Part shown: in pieces, positions 1-11,461 of the stretch
How the letters are laid out: the number at the start of each line of letters is the position of its first letter
Position numbering within the stretch: the stretch's first letter is position 1
Origin: Vombatus ursinus
Lineage: Eukaryota; Chordata; Mammalia; Diprotodontia; Vombatidae
Length of the DNA stretch: 64,000 bases
Assembly (NCBI RefSeq): GCF_900497805.2
Contig: NW_020954630.1
Location: forward strand, 6,189,864-6,253,863
Direction of reading: 5' to 3'
Program-made: the position numbers and the translations under genes
Notes under the pieces: generated by a model
Told to the model about the DNA's origin: nothing
Databases searched by the model: none
Seen by the model: only the letters and a program-made list of their open reading frames with translations

Positions 1-780
1 ACCATAGACCAACAGAGTTCCATACAAAACATCTCAACAGTGACCCAGTGCCTTTAAGTCCAAACTCCTTACCTCAGCATCCAAAGTCCTCAGGAACATC
101 ATGACCATCATTTCTGTGTTAGTAATTGGTTTTTCTATTTTGCTCAAAACCAAGTCCAGAAGAATAGTTCTCATTGCTTCCTTCACCTTAATGAAGGGTG
201 AAATCATCAAGCCAAAAGTATTAGTTGCTTTGCTTGTAGAGAATTCAAATTCCCTGTTACTACACCATATAGACTCATGCAGAGGTCCATCCCTAAGGGA
301 TCTATCAGCAGTATCTGAAAAGCTATGGGAAAATGGGAAGATGTGCTACAAGAAAGAGCAAGAATTCTGATTTTCAAAATAGGACAATACAATCTGTACT
401 CCATTGCCCATAGAATCTGACTTTGAAAATAAGCCAATAATGCCCAAAGTTTCTGATGAGGAGACATATGCTGAAGCATAAGGTCTATATAGAAGTTCTT
501 TTAGACAAGATGGGGCACAAGAAGCCAAAAAGCAGACATTAGGACCAGCCATAGCCTCTTCAATCTGGATTCAAGACTCCACATCTCCAACTATTCTTGC
601 CTGACCCGTCAGGAGGGCCTTTCTTCACACTGCAGTGAATGCACTGATCCTAGATCAGATGTCGAGTCTGCAACAAGAACTCTGGGACAAAGACATTGAT
701 TGGGCTTTTGCTCCATTCTTCAGCCAGAGAGTATAATGAACTTTTGGAAAGAAGGGAGAAAAGATTAGATAAATGTGAGT
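1..780. other. unassigned, repeat-like, no gene seen
   Basis: No coding frame here looks like a protein I know; the open frames of 68-90 codons overlap on both strands and have no recognisable motif. The first ~100 bases (aactccttacctcagcat...) resemble the 3' part of an L3/CR1 LINE, but too briefly to be firm. The rest is ordinary AT-rich DNA that may be an old, eroded repeat. Confidence 0.35.
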
Positions 781-784
781 AGGT

Positions 785-2115
785 AGAATTTTTTAAAATA
801 TTTTTAATTCAAAACTTGACATGAAGAACATTTTCATAACACAGTAAAACGTAAGGAAAAGATTGTATATAAAACCATGAATGCTTTGCTTTTAGAAAAT
901 AAGCATGCATAGGTTCAACACATAACTTTCAAAACTGTCCTTTTATGTTTTCTTCTGAACATCTTTTGTCCTTTCTCCATTTAAAAATAAATATTTCAAT
1001 GACCCTCTTTCTTTTTTGGTTATCACTATTGTTACCGCCCTCTTCTTCTTACCCACCCCTAAAATACTGGAGGGAAAAAAAACTAATAAGCATAATCATG
1101 AGAAATAAATCCACAGAGAGACTGTGTCTAAAAATTTTGTCTCATTTTGGTCTATCACCTATCAGGAAGTAACATGCTCCATCCTCATGTCCAGCTTGAT
1201 CATAGTTCAAATTATACAATGACAACATTGCAGAAAAAAAAAAAAACTTGTTCTCCCAATTCTGCTTGTTTTTACTCTATTCAAACTCAAGATTCTCTGT
1301 CATCTTTTGTCATGTCTATGGCACAAAAACATCCCATTCCATTAATACACCAAACTTCTAGCCAGCCATTCCAGAATTGATGAACACTTGCTTATTTACT
1401 AGTTTTTGTTCCCCCCCTTCTTTTCTTTACACATATCCTCCAAAATCACTAAGTTTGTTTTATTTGCAACTATTCCCTTCCTGATATCATCCTTTCTCTT
1501 AACTATCTCTGCTTCCTGGTTGAATTTCATATATTTCTGTATCAAATTGTATGTGTCTAACCCTCCTTCCATTGGTTCAGATAAGAGAAGATTCATGTGA
1601 TACCTGTTCCCCCCCACCCTTTCTCCTGTAGATCTATATACCCTCACCCCCACCAACTTTGAAAAATAGCAAGTCTTTACTCCCTAAACCTTCCTATATT
1701 AGTGTATTTTTTACCCTCCCTTCTCTCTCCCTTCTTCAACCTCTTGAAACAAAACCAATTCACTCCCAGATCCTGTTTTTTTCCCCCTCTAATTCCCTCA
1801 ATATCCTTTGAAGACATTCAGGTTTTGAGGGGGCACTTAATTCTTTGGCCCCTATTACAATGTTATTATATTACAAAGTACCTTTCTATTGGTCAAGTAA
1901 ACTTACCTTTCTGGTTTCTCTCAGCTTTTGTTTGCTTCTCAAATTTTCAAGCTGGTTCTGGTCTTTTCATCAGGAAAGCGTGTTTGTTTGTTTTTCATGA
2001 GAAGTACATGATTTCCCTGTTTGATTACACTCTGCTTTGCTGGGTAAGCTATTCTTGTTGTAAGCCTCTCTGTTTTGCTCTTCTGAACATTGTTTCCCAC
2101 AATTTCCTCATTTAA
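785..2115 (-). mobile_element. L1 LINE fragment, antisense
   Basis: A T- and C-rich plus strand typical of an antisense marsupial L1. It shares two landmarks with the L1 piece near 45.5 kb: ttctggtcttttcatcag (near 1,955; ttctggccttttcatcag near 45,556) and gctgggtaagctattctt (near 2,040; the same string near 45,648). Spacing between the landmarks is similar in the two copies, so they are the same part of the same element. No open ORF2 remains, and small open frames such as 1,702-2,115 are read from the non-coding strand. The 5' part of the element is missing. Confidence 0.6.
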
Positions 2116-2139
2116 GTAGAAGCTATTGGGTCTTGTGAG

Positions 2140-2369
2140 TTGTTCAGTCCAACTCTTTGTGACCCCATTTGGGAATTTCTTAGCAAAGATACTGGAGTTA
2201 TTTGCCATTTCCTTCTCCAGCTCATTTTACAAATGAGGAAATTGAGGCAAAAAGGATTAAGTGACTTGCCCAGGGTCACACAACCCATAAGTATCTGAGG
2301 ACAGATTTGAACTCAGAGAGGAGTCCTCCCGATTCCAGGCCTGGCACTCTATCCACTGCACCCAGGTAT
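2140..2369 (-). mobile_element. CORE-SINE (MAR1/THER-like), antisense
   Basis: The plus strand shows the antisense of a marsupial CORE-SINE: tttgtgaccccatttggg, ccatttccttctccagctc, ttgcccagggtcacacaac and ctctatccactgcaccca appear in the expected order. This order places the tRNA-related head at the right end. Near full length (about 230 bp) and moderately diverged. It lies just beyond the L1 fragment and separates it from the next SINE. Confidence 0.8.
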
Positions 2370-2664
2370 TCTCAGTTTCTTCTTTCTTCCTGATACATTG
2401 GTGAAGGAAGACAAATGATTCCTATGCAGCGCTGCACTTGCGGCAAAGTCAGCCAGTTACTCTAGTTCAGCAGTATAAGTGTCATGGGGCCTGAGTTTCA
2501 AGAGTGTCACTTTTTGCCTCTACCTGGAATTAATATAGGAAAAGATTCAAAATAAAACTTAAGTGTAATTTATTTCCAGGGTCCCCCCCCAAATGTGGGA
2601 AACCATTAACACCAACTTGCACACAAGTATTCAATGTATAACATAGGTACAATGCTAGATTCAG

Positions 2665-2818
2665 AAGAGATCCCAGAAACATCCGGTCTATCTTTCTCAT
2701 TTGGTAGAAAGGAAACTGAGGTCCAAGAAGCCTGAGTAACGTAGGTAGGAAGCAAAGCCAGGATTTGAATCCAGGCTTTGACTCCAGATTCAGTGCTTTA
2801 TCATGCCAGGATGCCTTC
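2665..2818 (-). mobile_element. MIR/CORE-SINE fragment, antisense
   Basis: Contains aaactgaggtccaagaagcc and caggatttgaatccaggc in MIR antisense order, ending near tttatcatgcc. Strongly diverged and missing one end. No obvious target duplication. Confidence 0.6.
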
Positions 2819-3261
2819 TAGGTAGGAAACAGCTTTTATTTGACCCTGCAGAAAAAGCATGACACTAAGGACTAATGGGATCCCATTAACAAGTTCAGAA
2901 ACACAATAGCATACTAATATATATAATTTCTTGTTTCCTATTCCCAGCACAATTGGTCCTGGGTTACCAAAAACCAATTGGTCACTAAATGGGGAAAGTC
3001 TCAGGAGCCTGGATACACTTGATTGGTCTCAAGCAAGCACAAGGATTTGTTTTTTCTACTCATCTTCACAACTGTCATACTTATTTACCACAGCTAGTAC
3101 TCCTGTCATGTTCCAGCTACTTCTTAGTTTCTACCTCAATTTAGGGAGGCCTCACCTCAGCTGCCTGTATTTGTCACTCACTTCAGGGTCTTTCCTTGGC
3201 ATCCTTTTTTCCATACCTTTTCACTTGATTTCAGCTTTCATGGATGCAACTATTTCATTGC

Positions 3262-3375
3262 AGATGAATCTAAGACTTTTGGGACACCCTGTAGATCTTA
3301 ATGCAGTTTTAGGCTGTAATAGCTTAAATAACTTTAATAGCTTAAAATGGCACTAAGACTTTTGGGACACCTTAT
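3262..3375. mobile_element. partial mariner-type MITE
   Basis: Two direct copies of aagacttttgggacacc (near 3,270 and 3,355) flank taatagcttaaataacttt. The same words form the inverted termini of the small element at 41.66-41.85 kb. Here the arrangement is not a clean inverted repeat, so this is a truncated or rearranged copy of that family. Confidence 0.5.
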
Positions 3376-3718
3376 ATTTGGCTTTTAAAGCCTTTAGAAA
3401 CCTGGCCCTTCTTACCATTACAGCTTTCTTACATTTTCTTCCCCTCCATATAACCTATGATGCCACAGCATTGGTTTTCTAACTGTTCTTTGCACAGGAC
3501 ACTTCAACTCCCAACGTAAAAATGCTCTTGCTCTTCATTTCAGCCTGGATGACTTTAAGATTCAGTGCAAACACAACCTTTTGCAAAAGGCCTTTCTTAG
3601 TCCCTCTTCCCCCCCTCCCCAATCCCATGTGTGTAGTTCTTTGCCTTTCATCTTCCCCATCAGAATGGGAGCTTGAGGGCAGGACTCCCATTTTTGTGTC
3701 CAGAACCAGAGAAAAAAG
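3376..3718 (+). mobile_element. L3/CR1-type LINE, 3' end
   Basis: Carries the L3-like 3' pattern: a degenerate caaggcctttctta segment, then cagaatgggagcttgagggcaggactc. The same pattern recurs at 23.74-24.0 kb (aggcctttcactggccc ... gaatgggaac ... gagcagggactctgttt). 5'-truncated; no RT domain remains. Old by divergence. Confidence 0.55.
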
Positions 3719-4839
3719 TTAAAATACCAAAAAATCCATCCTTCACCTCATGAAACAAACCCCCCAAAAGAGAGTCCCAGGAATATTCTAGCCCAAAGTC
3801 CTGAGCTTTCTGACCCAAGAGGGAAAAAATGCTGCAAATACCCAGAAAGGAGTAGTTAAACATGACAAGATCCACAGTCAGGATCCTGCTTATTGAAGTA
3901 CAAAGTTATTCAGAGAGTTCATTAATGGTAGACAGTCAGATGACCTTATTTATTAGACTTGATGAAATTAGACTGCACTGTCTAGGGTACACTTTGTACA
4001 ATACCAACAAATTACATAAAAGGTGGCAACTTATCAATAACCGCCAAGATATTCACTTCTGCAAGAGGATTTATTTCATCAGCCAATATTAAAGAGCAAA
4101 GTAATGATATTAAATTTCTAGAAGAAATGATACAGGAAATAAAATAGAAATAGAGGCTCTGGAATGAACAATCGGAAGGAAAACAAGTGTCTTAGATGAT
4201 AATAGTTCACAGTAAAAAAAAAAAAAAAAGCATCGTTTCTCATCGAGATAGCCAAGGTTAAAAAGAAAGAAAAAGAAATTGCAAACAAGGCTGTCTGGTC
4301 ATGTAGCAGCCTATTTTCGCCATGTCAAACTGAGCTTGGGTTATAGACAACTCTCTAGTTCAGCTGCTTGCTATAGTCTGGTCCCTTCTCAAACTCATCC
4401 AGTTTTAATAACTACTGATATTCTTCTCTCCTCCTTTGGTTCTCAGTTTACCTTACCCTTATTTAGCAACTGCCATCACTAGCTATGCTCATACTAACTT
4501 TCCATAAGAACACCTTCCCTATCTCCTCTCTATGCATGTGACCTGGTAATATGGAGAAGAGGGGGACCATGGTAATTCATGCAAAATGCTATGGTGTCCT
4601 TGTTGAATATCCTATGTATGCTATGGCTAAGTAAACCTTTTAACTTTGAAGGGACCTACACAGTTCTCATTTTGTTTCAACATGAAACCTTAACAGAGGG
4701 CTGGGCTGATCAACTAATAAAATATGAGCAAGAGATTAGAATAATGATGACAAAGGCAAATACTTTTGACGATAGTGATGGATATTAAATCCATGTTTGG
4801 GAGGTGGTAGGGAGTGAGGGGGATGGGTAATATTAAAAA
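3719..4839. other. unassigned, no gene seen
   Basis: Mixed AT-rich DNA with a short poly(A) tract at 4,214-4,229. No splice-like exon with protein character was found. The words ttatttattagacttgatg and tcatttttgtttcaacatg suggest old retroelement debris, but I cannot assign a family. Confidence 0.3.
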
Positions 4840-5310
4840 ATATTTCTTCTCCAATGATGGAGATTAAGGTACCAGATATGCCAACTCTCTTTATAACAAT
4901 CCTGTGTGGTCCACATGAGGAAGGTAGATGGTATCTTGAAGCTTGCCTCAACTGCTAAGGCAGTCACTACAGCCACTCCTGACCAAATCAACACTTGGAT
5001 CCTGACAGCGAGGCCCAGGGTGAGTGGTATAACCTCCAGCCCCCTTCTATTCCCGTGGCTGCAATATGTAAACAATAGCTCCCTTTCACCTGGGAAAAAG
5101 TGCACTACAACTTCATGGTTCTTCCCCAAGGACTACCTCAACTTTTCATAGTGCCAAATTCTCATGTGCAGGGATGTAAAAGAAGCTGCCCTTCCCAAGG
5201 GCATTGAGGTATACTACTACTCTGGTGACAGTGCTGATCAGGATAAATGGGGTGACATTAGCAGAGGCCCTGGATTAGATGGTAACCTTTATGAGGGAAA
5301 ATGGGTGGGA
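4840..5310 (+). mobile_element. retroviral pol (RT) relic
   Basis: Short translated stretches resemble the catalytic part of a retroviral reverse transcriptase: a segment like FPKDYLNF (the LPQGY..SP position), then a CRDVK-like string and ALPKGIEVYYY, where the family has LP.GV...YIDD. The order matches endogenous retroviral pol on the plus strand. It is a fossil with several breaks and no LTRs in view. The exact class (class I versus ERV-L-like) is not decided. It sits between unassigned DNA and an antisense L1. Confidence 0.45.
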
Positions 5311-5459
5311 AATCAACCTTAAACTCCAGTCTCTTTGGTGAGGGTGGGGGAATTAGGTGGGGAAAACCTAGAGGACTCCCGGCAGTCTGTAATAAGCTAC
5401 TACCACATTTGATACTTCACAATCTGAAAAGAAAGCTCAGATGCTTTGCTCTTGTGGTT

Positions 5460-6895
5460 TGAGAGAATTCACAATTCCTACATGGGTTTCATTTATTTAT
5501 TTACCAACATTCACTTTTGTAAGTTTTGAGTTCCAAATTTTTTTCTTCCTCCCTCCCCAAGAGGACAAGCAATTCGATATAGGCTGTCTATCAGGCCTGC
5601 ACAACCTGTGACCCTGCAAAGCTAGCTGGAGAAAAATGTAGAGGAAATCCTTTGGCATGCCACAAGCAGCCCACAGGTTATGTAGGCCTGCAATACATGT
5701 ACAATGATATTAAACATTTCCACCTTACTCATGTTGTGAAAGAAGAATCAGAACAAAAGGGAAAAACTATGAGAAAAAAAATTAAAAAAATAAAAAATAG
5801 TATGCTTCAATCTACAGAGTCCATAGTTCTTTGTCTAGGTGTGGATAGCATTTTCCATCATGAACCTTTTGGAACCATCTTAAATCATCGTATTGCTAAG
5901 AAGAGCCAAGTCTATCAAAGTTGATCACGGCACAATGTTGCTGTTATTGTGTACAATATTCTCCTGTTTCTGCTCACTTTGCTCAGCATCAGTTCGTGTT
6001 AAGTCTTTCCAGGTTTTTCCTGAAATCCACCTGCTCATCATTTGTTATAGCACAATAATATTCCATTACATTCATATAACACAACGTGTTCAGCCATTTC
6101 CCAGTTGATGGGCATCCCCTCAATTTCCAATTCTTTGCCACCACAAAAAGAGCTGCTACAAATATTTTTGTACAAATAGATCCTTTTCCCTTTTTTATGA
6201 TCTCTTTGGGATACAGACCTAGTATGTTATTGCTGGATCAAAGGGTATGCAGAGTTTTATATACCTCTGGGCATAGTTCCAAATTGCTCTCCAGAATGGT
6301 TGGATCAGCTCACAATTTCACCAACAATGCATTAGTGTTCCAATTTTCCCACATCTTCTCTAACATTTATCATTTTCCTTTTTTTTTTTATCATATTAGT
6401 CAGATAGGTATGAGGTGGTACCTCAGAATGGTTTTAATTTAGTTAAATTTCTCTGATCAGAGATCTAGAGCATTTTTTCATATAACTATAGATAGCTTTA
6501 ATTTCTTCACATGAAGACTGCCTGTTCATATCCTTTGACCATTCATCAATTGGGGAATGACTCGTATTCATATAAATTTGACTCAGTTCCCTATATGTTT
6601 TAGAAATGAGGCCTTTGTCAGGAACGCTGGCAGTAAAAATTATTTCCCAGCTTTCTGCTTTCCTTCTAATGTCGGATGCATTGGCTTTATTTGTGCAAAA
6701 AACTTTATTTAATGTAATCAAAATCATCCATTTTGCATTTCATAATGTTCTCTCTCTCGTTTGGTCATTAAACTCTTCCCTTCTCCATAGATCTCACAGG
6801 TGAACTATTCCTTGCTCTAATTTGCTTATGGTATCACCCTTTATGTCTAAATCATGTACCCATTTTGACCTTACCTACGTGGGTTTCTTGAAGGT
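5460..6895 (-). mobile_element. L1 LINE, 3' part, antisense
   Basis: A long antisense L1: the plus strand has tccaaattgctctccagaatgg, gagctgctacaaatattttt, gaccattcatcaattggggaatg and ttgtgcaaaaaactttattt, hallmarks of the 3' half of marsupial L1 ORF2 plus its 3' UTR. The 3' end lies near 5,470 and the element is 5'-truncated near 6,895 at ccattttgaccttacc. ORF2 is broken. A small hAT-type element sits inside it at 5,592-5,690. The open frames at 6,086-6,442 and 6,443-6,727 are pieces of this element. Confidence 0.85.
5592..5690. mobile_element. hAT-type MITE inside L1
   Basis: A 99-bp segment starting caggcctgcacaacctgtg and ending cacaggttatgtaggcctg, an imperfect terminal inverted repeat of about 19 bp. 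The L1 text on both sides (gatataggct... / ...tgtacaatgatattaaac) joins if the segment is removed, so it is an insertion. The flanking 8-mers are too diverged to prove a hAT target duplication. Confidence 0.6.
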
Positions 6896-7094
6896 GCCTA
6901 CTTATCCAGAAAGTCCACCTCTCTCAAATGCGGCCTTCCAGGCTACAGTCCTGACAGACATGTTCCAAGTATGTATATTCCCCCTGCCACAGAAAAGTAA
7001 GCTCACTGGTGAGAAAGAAGCTTATCTAACTTTCTATCCTGAATCTTTCCAGAGAGTATACTGAGACTTCCTCTGACTTTACCACTCAGCTCCA
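6896..7094. other. unassigned spacer
   Basis: About 200 bases between the L1 truncation point and the next SINE; no recognisable repeat or gene. Confidence 0.4.
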
Positions 7095-7275
7095 AACCAA
7101 ACCAAATTGGAAAGCGTACCGGACCTGGATTTAAATCCTACCTGCGCTGCTTAGTTTTTATATGATGTTGGGCAAATCCTTTTCACTGCCCCCAGGGCCT
7201 ATTTCCTCATGAGGAAATGAGCAGATTGGACTCAAAGGCCTCGGAGGTCCATTCTACACCTAAAATATTTGATCC
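7095..7275 (+). mobile_element. CORE-SINE/MIR, sense
   Basis: Reads in the sense direction: acctggatttaaatcctacc, ttgggcaaatccttttcac, tatttcctcatgaggaaatg and agattggactcaaaggcctc, the box order of a MIR/CORE-SINE with the 3' extension common in marsupials. Diverged and without a clear target duplication. Confidence 0.7.
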
Positions 7276-7539
7276 AGTATTGACTAGTCCCCATCTTCCC
7301 CTTACCTATACGTGATAGTGCTCATCTGCTGTCCTCGTCCAGAAGATCAGGGCATCTAGCCATCTGCTTTGCTTAAGTGACACCTGAAAAAAATTCGGCC
7401 TCTATTCATTGTAGAAATCCGATTGTCAAACACCAAGCCTACGTCCCGGACACAATCAAATCAAAATCACCATTGAATGCTAGTGAGGTATGAATCTTTG
7501 GTCCGTACTTACACAGAGAGTTCTCGTGGCTCAGTCATA

Positions 7540-8275
7540 GGCTGCCCACCACATTCTACTCCCTCACACCACTTCTTTTTTTCTCAGATCCCTTTGGTCC
7601 CCTTGGACTCAGACCTTTGATTGTGCCTTCTCCCTTGGTTTCATTGTTAAAAAGTTACCCTTGACGTGAGATATTCCTGAAGTTTGTAGAAACCTGGCTC
7701 TTCCCAAGACAGATTCTTGACCACCTACGTACTCCACTACTAGACGTTCCTTCATATGTGTTCACTAGGTCTCAGTGCTAAGGGCAACCCAGAATCCCAG
7801 TTTACTCTGACCCTTGGCCTACCACCCTTTCCCAAAGAGAACATATTGGGGACCATTAGCCTTACTGCTCCATCCTCCAGGGTCCATGGGGGCCTTACTG
7901 TCTGCCCCGCTTCTCTGCCTACCAAACCCTATGTATCACCAGCCCTCCATCTGCTGTGATTTGAACTATTTTTTTTCCTTTGTTGTCTCCCTTAATTAGA
8001 CTTTGATCTCCTAGCCAGGAGTGGGGAACCTGATGCCTCAAGGCCACAAGTAGCCTTCTAGGTCCTTGGGTGTGGCCCTTTGACTAAATCCAAACTTCAC
8101 AGAACAAACCCCTTTAATAAAAGGATTTGTTCAGCGAAACTTGGACTTGGCCACACCCATGGGGCCTTGAGGCAACAGATTCCCCACCCTGTGGACCTAG
8201 GCAATCCTTGATTCACTATTTGTATTTAAATACTTAAACAGAGTTAATAATAAATGCTTGTCCATGACCCCAAGT
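7540..8275 (+). mobile_element. L3/CR1-type 3' end, split by a MITE
   Basis: The stretch before 8,015 (tgatttgaactattt...ttagactttgatctc) and after 8,192 (attcactatttg...taataataaatgcttg) reads as the two halves of an L3-like 3' end when the hAT-type MITE at 8,016-8,191 is removed. The ending ataaatgcttg is the usual L3 tail. The open frames at 7,756-7,999 fall within this segment and have no independent coding signal. Confidence 0.45.
8016..8191. mobile_element. hAT-type MITE, nearly complete
   Basis: A 176-bp element with long terminal inverted repeats: caggagtggggaacctgatg... on the left and ...acagattccccaccctg on the right, with an inner palindrome (caaacttcacagaacaaacc against ggatttgttcagcgaaactt). 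This is the common mammalian hAT non-autonomous pattern with CAGGGGTGGGGAACCTG ends. No transposase. It interrupts an L3-like fragment. Confidence 0.85.
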
Positions 8276-8550
8276 ATTTCACCTGCACAATCCATAATTC
8301 AAATTCCTCAGACTCAAACTTCCTAACCTATCCTCTTTCCCTTTGTCTCACCCCTCCCGAAACCATTCTTCAATTTTACTGCAGCCTATAGTCACTACTT
8401 CATCTGATTTCCTAGGCCCTCATTGATCCGGTCTCATTTTTCTCCCTTCAGAATCCTGAACATTTAGTTAACTAGTTTAAATCTTTCTAAGTCCCAACTC
8501 TGGATCATAGGAGAATAAGGTACATGCTGGAAGGACCTTGAAGCCCATTA
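8276..8550. other. unassigned spacer
   Basis: C/T-rich, possibly more L3/L2 sequence (ctcattgatccggtctcattt); nothing firm. Confidence 0.3.
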
Positions 8551-8554
8551 AGTT

Positions 8555-9049
8555 TGTCAACAGGCAATCACAACTTCCCAAAACTTACAAGAAAAACTAG
8601 GTTTATTACGAGAGAAATGAATATGTACACGGAACCCTAAGTAAGTGCAGAGAGTTCAAGATCCAAACAGAAGCTTGCAAATTTATGAAATTTCAACAAA
8701 GAGAGGAGAAACACATCTCCACCTACATGCGAGTGGCAGGGGAGGGGAAATCATGAATAATTAAGATGGCAAAAGCAGCATTCTTTTCTCGTGGGAACTG
8801 CTAGACTATGAAGATATGTTCCACTTATCTGTAAGGGTCCCAGATGCACAACCAGTTTCTCAGTCTGGTATAGACTGACTGGCACTAGGTAGTCTAGCTT
8901 GAGGTGCAAACAACAAATTATATTAGCTCAGGGCGGGCTTAGTCCTCAATATGTTCAGGGCCTCCTGCATACTCCGGGATCCAGTGTTTCTGGAAAATAC
9001 AGTAACTCAAAAAGATAAGTTCAGGGGACCTCTTAAACATTCCTTAACA
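8555..9049 (-). mobile_element. solo LTR, class I-like, minus
   Basis: A 495-bp LTR bounded by TGTCAACAGG and CCTTAACA. It is flanked on both sides by agtt (8,551-8,554 and 9,050-9,053), a 4-bp target duplication as made by gamma-type integrases. Read on the minus strand it starts TGTTAAGGAATG and carries AATAAA (complement of 8,602-8,607) about 50 bases from its end. A second, inverted copy of the same family lies at 39.9-40.4 kb. No internal region remains, so the provirus was reduced by LTR-LTR recombination. Confidence 0.8.
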
Positions 9050-9074
9050 AGTTCAACCCCTATAAGTTCTGACG

Positions 9075-10973
9075 TGGTTTAGGGGTGCTAGGCCCCTAAA
9101 AATGTCAGAGGACAGGGTGATTTTGCGGTCTTTCCAGTCAAGTGGCAAAATTTTATTGTGACGTTAGAGTGCATAAAGTTCTTAGGGAATCTGCAAATTA
9201 ATGAGACTGATGCTGGTTGGTTTTCCTCTGTTCTCGGAGAGGACCAAAATGACATCACTATGCTAGAGTCAAGTTACGGTGCGTCTGACTGGTTGATCAG
9301 ACCAATACGAGCTCAGAATGGTCCATAGGAACATTTTGAGTGGATTCTCTAAGTTTGCACATCTTGCATTTCTTTTGAGCTACTTCAATTTTGCTTTGCT
9401 TGTAGAGCACAGCACCTTCTGATGAAGGATGTCACGCTGAGCGATTCTGTGCCAGTGTCTCCCATGTCACACAATCAATTCCAAAGTTAAGAGACCCCTT
9501 TAGAGGGTCCTTGCATCACTTTTCCTGACCACCATGTGAACACTTGCCTATGTGAGTTTTCCATAAAATAGTCTTTTTGGCAAGCATATGTTTTGCATTT
9601 GAAAAATGTGGCCAGCCCACAGAAGTTGCGCTCTCTGCAGTAGAGTTTGAATGCCTGGCAGTGTAGTTTGAGAAAGGACCTCAGTGTCTTGTATCTTATC
9701 CTGCTAGGTAATCTTCAGAATCTTCCTTAGACAATTCAAATAGAAGCGATTTAGTTTCCTGGCGTGGTGCTGGTGTACAGGTTTCAAAGGCATACGACAA
9801 TGAGAGCAGCATGATGGCTCTGTAGATCTTCAGTTTGGTAGTCAGTCTAATACCTCTTCTCTCCCACACTTTCCTTCAGAGCCTCCCAAACATTGAGCTA
9901 GTTCCGGCAATGCATGTATCAATATATGAATGTGTACATCCCTGGAAAGTACACTACCAAAGTAAGTGACCTTATCCTCAGCATTCAAAACTTCTCCATT
10001 TGCTATAACTGATAGTTCCATGTATGGATGGTATGGTGGTGGCTGATGTGGCACTCGTGTTTTCTTGGTGTTCATTGTTAGGCCAAAATTAGCACAGGCA
10101 ACAGAGAATTGATTCATACTTTGTGAGCTCAATGCAATCTCTGAAGCTGAGATGCAACAATCATCTGCAAACAAAGTCATGCACCAATACTCCCTTCACT
10201 TTGGTCTTGGCTTGTAGCTTTATCAAGCTGAAGAATTTACCATCAGTGTGGTAACTGACCTTCATGCCATGTTCATCCTCATTTAAGGCATTTAACAACA
10301 TGACTGAAAACATCATGCTAAAAAGCATGGGAGCAAGCATATAACCTTGTTTCACTCCATTGGTGACTGGGAAAACATGAGAGCATTGTCCATTATCCAG
10401 AACCTGGGCAAGCATACCATCATGAAACTGATGTACAACACTGATGAACTTCCCCTGGTGACCAAATTTTGACATAATTTTCCATAAGCCCTCACAACTG
10501 ACAGTATTATCAAAGACCTTGTACGAGGATGATGTTAAAGCTTATACAGAAAAAGCGGCAGTGAAAAGAATGCCAAGTATGCTAATTAGGTGGTTTGGGG
10601 TAGGATTAAGGAATAGTTAGTCTGCAAAGGAATATGCAAGAAGTCCAGATGCCTTTGGCACAGGTGCCAGTGGTCTAGACTTGTGGAATGTATGGGGAAA
10701 ATTCATGGAGTCAACAGAGATAGCTCTGAAGGGAGAAAAATAGCTCTGTTCACACAAAGGGTTGCCAGAAGCATGGTCCTTGGATATCAGGCACCAGAGA
10801 CAGGGTCCTTGGACAAGCACCCCTGTGCCTGCACTGATAGCTTTTATCTGAGGAATCACAGGATCAGGTCTGTATGTGCCTGCAACAAGGAAAGAATTTC
10901 TCATAGGAGCCCACTGAGACACTGGGTTGCTTCCAGAGACATTGTCTTTTCCTTTTGGGGTCAGGTCCCATCA
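9075..10973 (-). repeat. 3' LTR of the provirus, split by a LINE
   Basis: Matches the 5' LTR piecewise: gtggtttaggggtgct, gaatgccaagtatgctaatt, aagtccagatgcctttggc and ttgcttccagagacattgtc all recur there. Read on the minus strand it starts TGATGGGACCTG and has AATAAA opposite the ttttattgtg near 9,151. The LTR itself is about 580 bp; the remainder is the LINE at 9,206-10,526. Its inner border is set by the adjacent polypurine tract. Confidence 0.85.
9206..10526 (-). mobile_element. RTE-like LINE fragment inside the 3' LTR
   Basis: Encodes on the minus strand part of a non-LTR reverse transcriptase. The frame at 10,161-10,475 has FPVTNGVKQG and LAPMLFSMMFSVM (RT blocks before the active site). 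The frame at 9,842-10,180 starts MTLFADDCC, the F/YADD catalytic box, followed by ACANFGLTMNTKKT. The two frames are out of phase, and the endonuclease half is missing, so it is 5'-truncated and dead. It splits the LTR between aatgag and gatgatg; the unbroken LTR at 20.6 kb shows the pre-insertion arrangement. No long poly(A) tail, as expected for RTE-type elements. A CR1-like clade is not excluded. Confidence 0.8.
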
Positions 10974-10978
10974 TGCCA

Positions 10979-10997
10979 CTATTTCCCCCCTCAAACA
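10979..10997 (-). other. polypurine tract of the provirus
   Basis: On the minus strand this reads TTGAGGGGGG within a purine run, a few bases before the LTR start TGATGGG. The same tract precedes the LTR in the retrocopy at 12,325-12,337. It marks the start of plus-strand DNA synthesis in retroviruses. Confidence 0.75.
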
Positions 10998-11461
10998 AGT
11001 GGGACCCAAAATCTTTTGAGGCAAAGGGCTAAGGTGTCTCAGCTTCTGAAACTGCTTCCTGCTAGCAAGGGGCATAGAGCTGTCCCTGCCTCAAGGGGTC
11101 AGACTTCAGAACCTGGTTAACTCTCCAGGTCCAGTGGGTTAGGGGTCTTCAACTCAGGCAAAGGTTGGTATGCAGCCTGAGCAGTCATCTGGAAGTTGAT
11201 GATTTGGAGCCTGGAGGAGACAAATCTGGTAAGGAGGTTAAACAAACAAGGGCCAAACAGGAGTAAAAAGAGTATGAACAGGAGCAGAATGAGTATGCGG
11301 GCTGGTAGAGAAAGGAGCCAGGATTCCCATGAAGAAGATGGTTTTGGGACACTGAGATTATCATAGGCTTCTTGCACCCAACTAGCCTTTTCCAGAATAT
11401 GGTCAGTAGGGATTTCTACCTACCAAGAATTGTTGATGTACATACATCAAGAGGTATTGAC

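Noticed and set aside
9206-10526. Host gene encoding an RT-like protein
   Set aside because: FADD and upstream RT blocks are in different frames, the 5' half is missing and the piece sits cleanly inside an LTR.
10683-11120. 145-codon plus-strand open frame
   Set aside because: It is antisense to the 3' LTR and env tail of the provirus; a similar antisense frame occurs in the other LTR at 21.05-21.49 kb.
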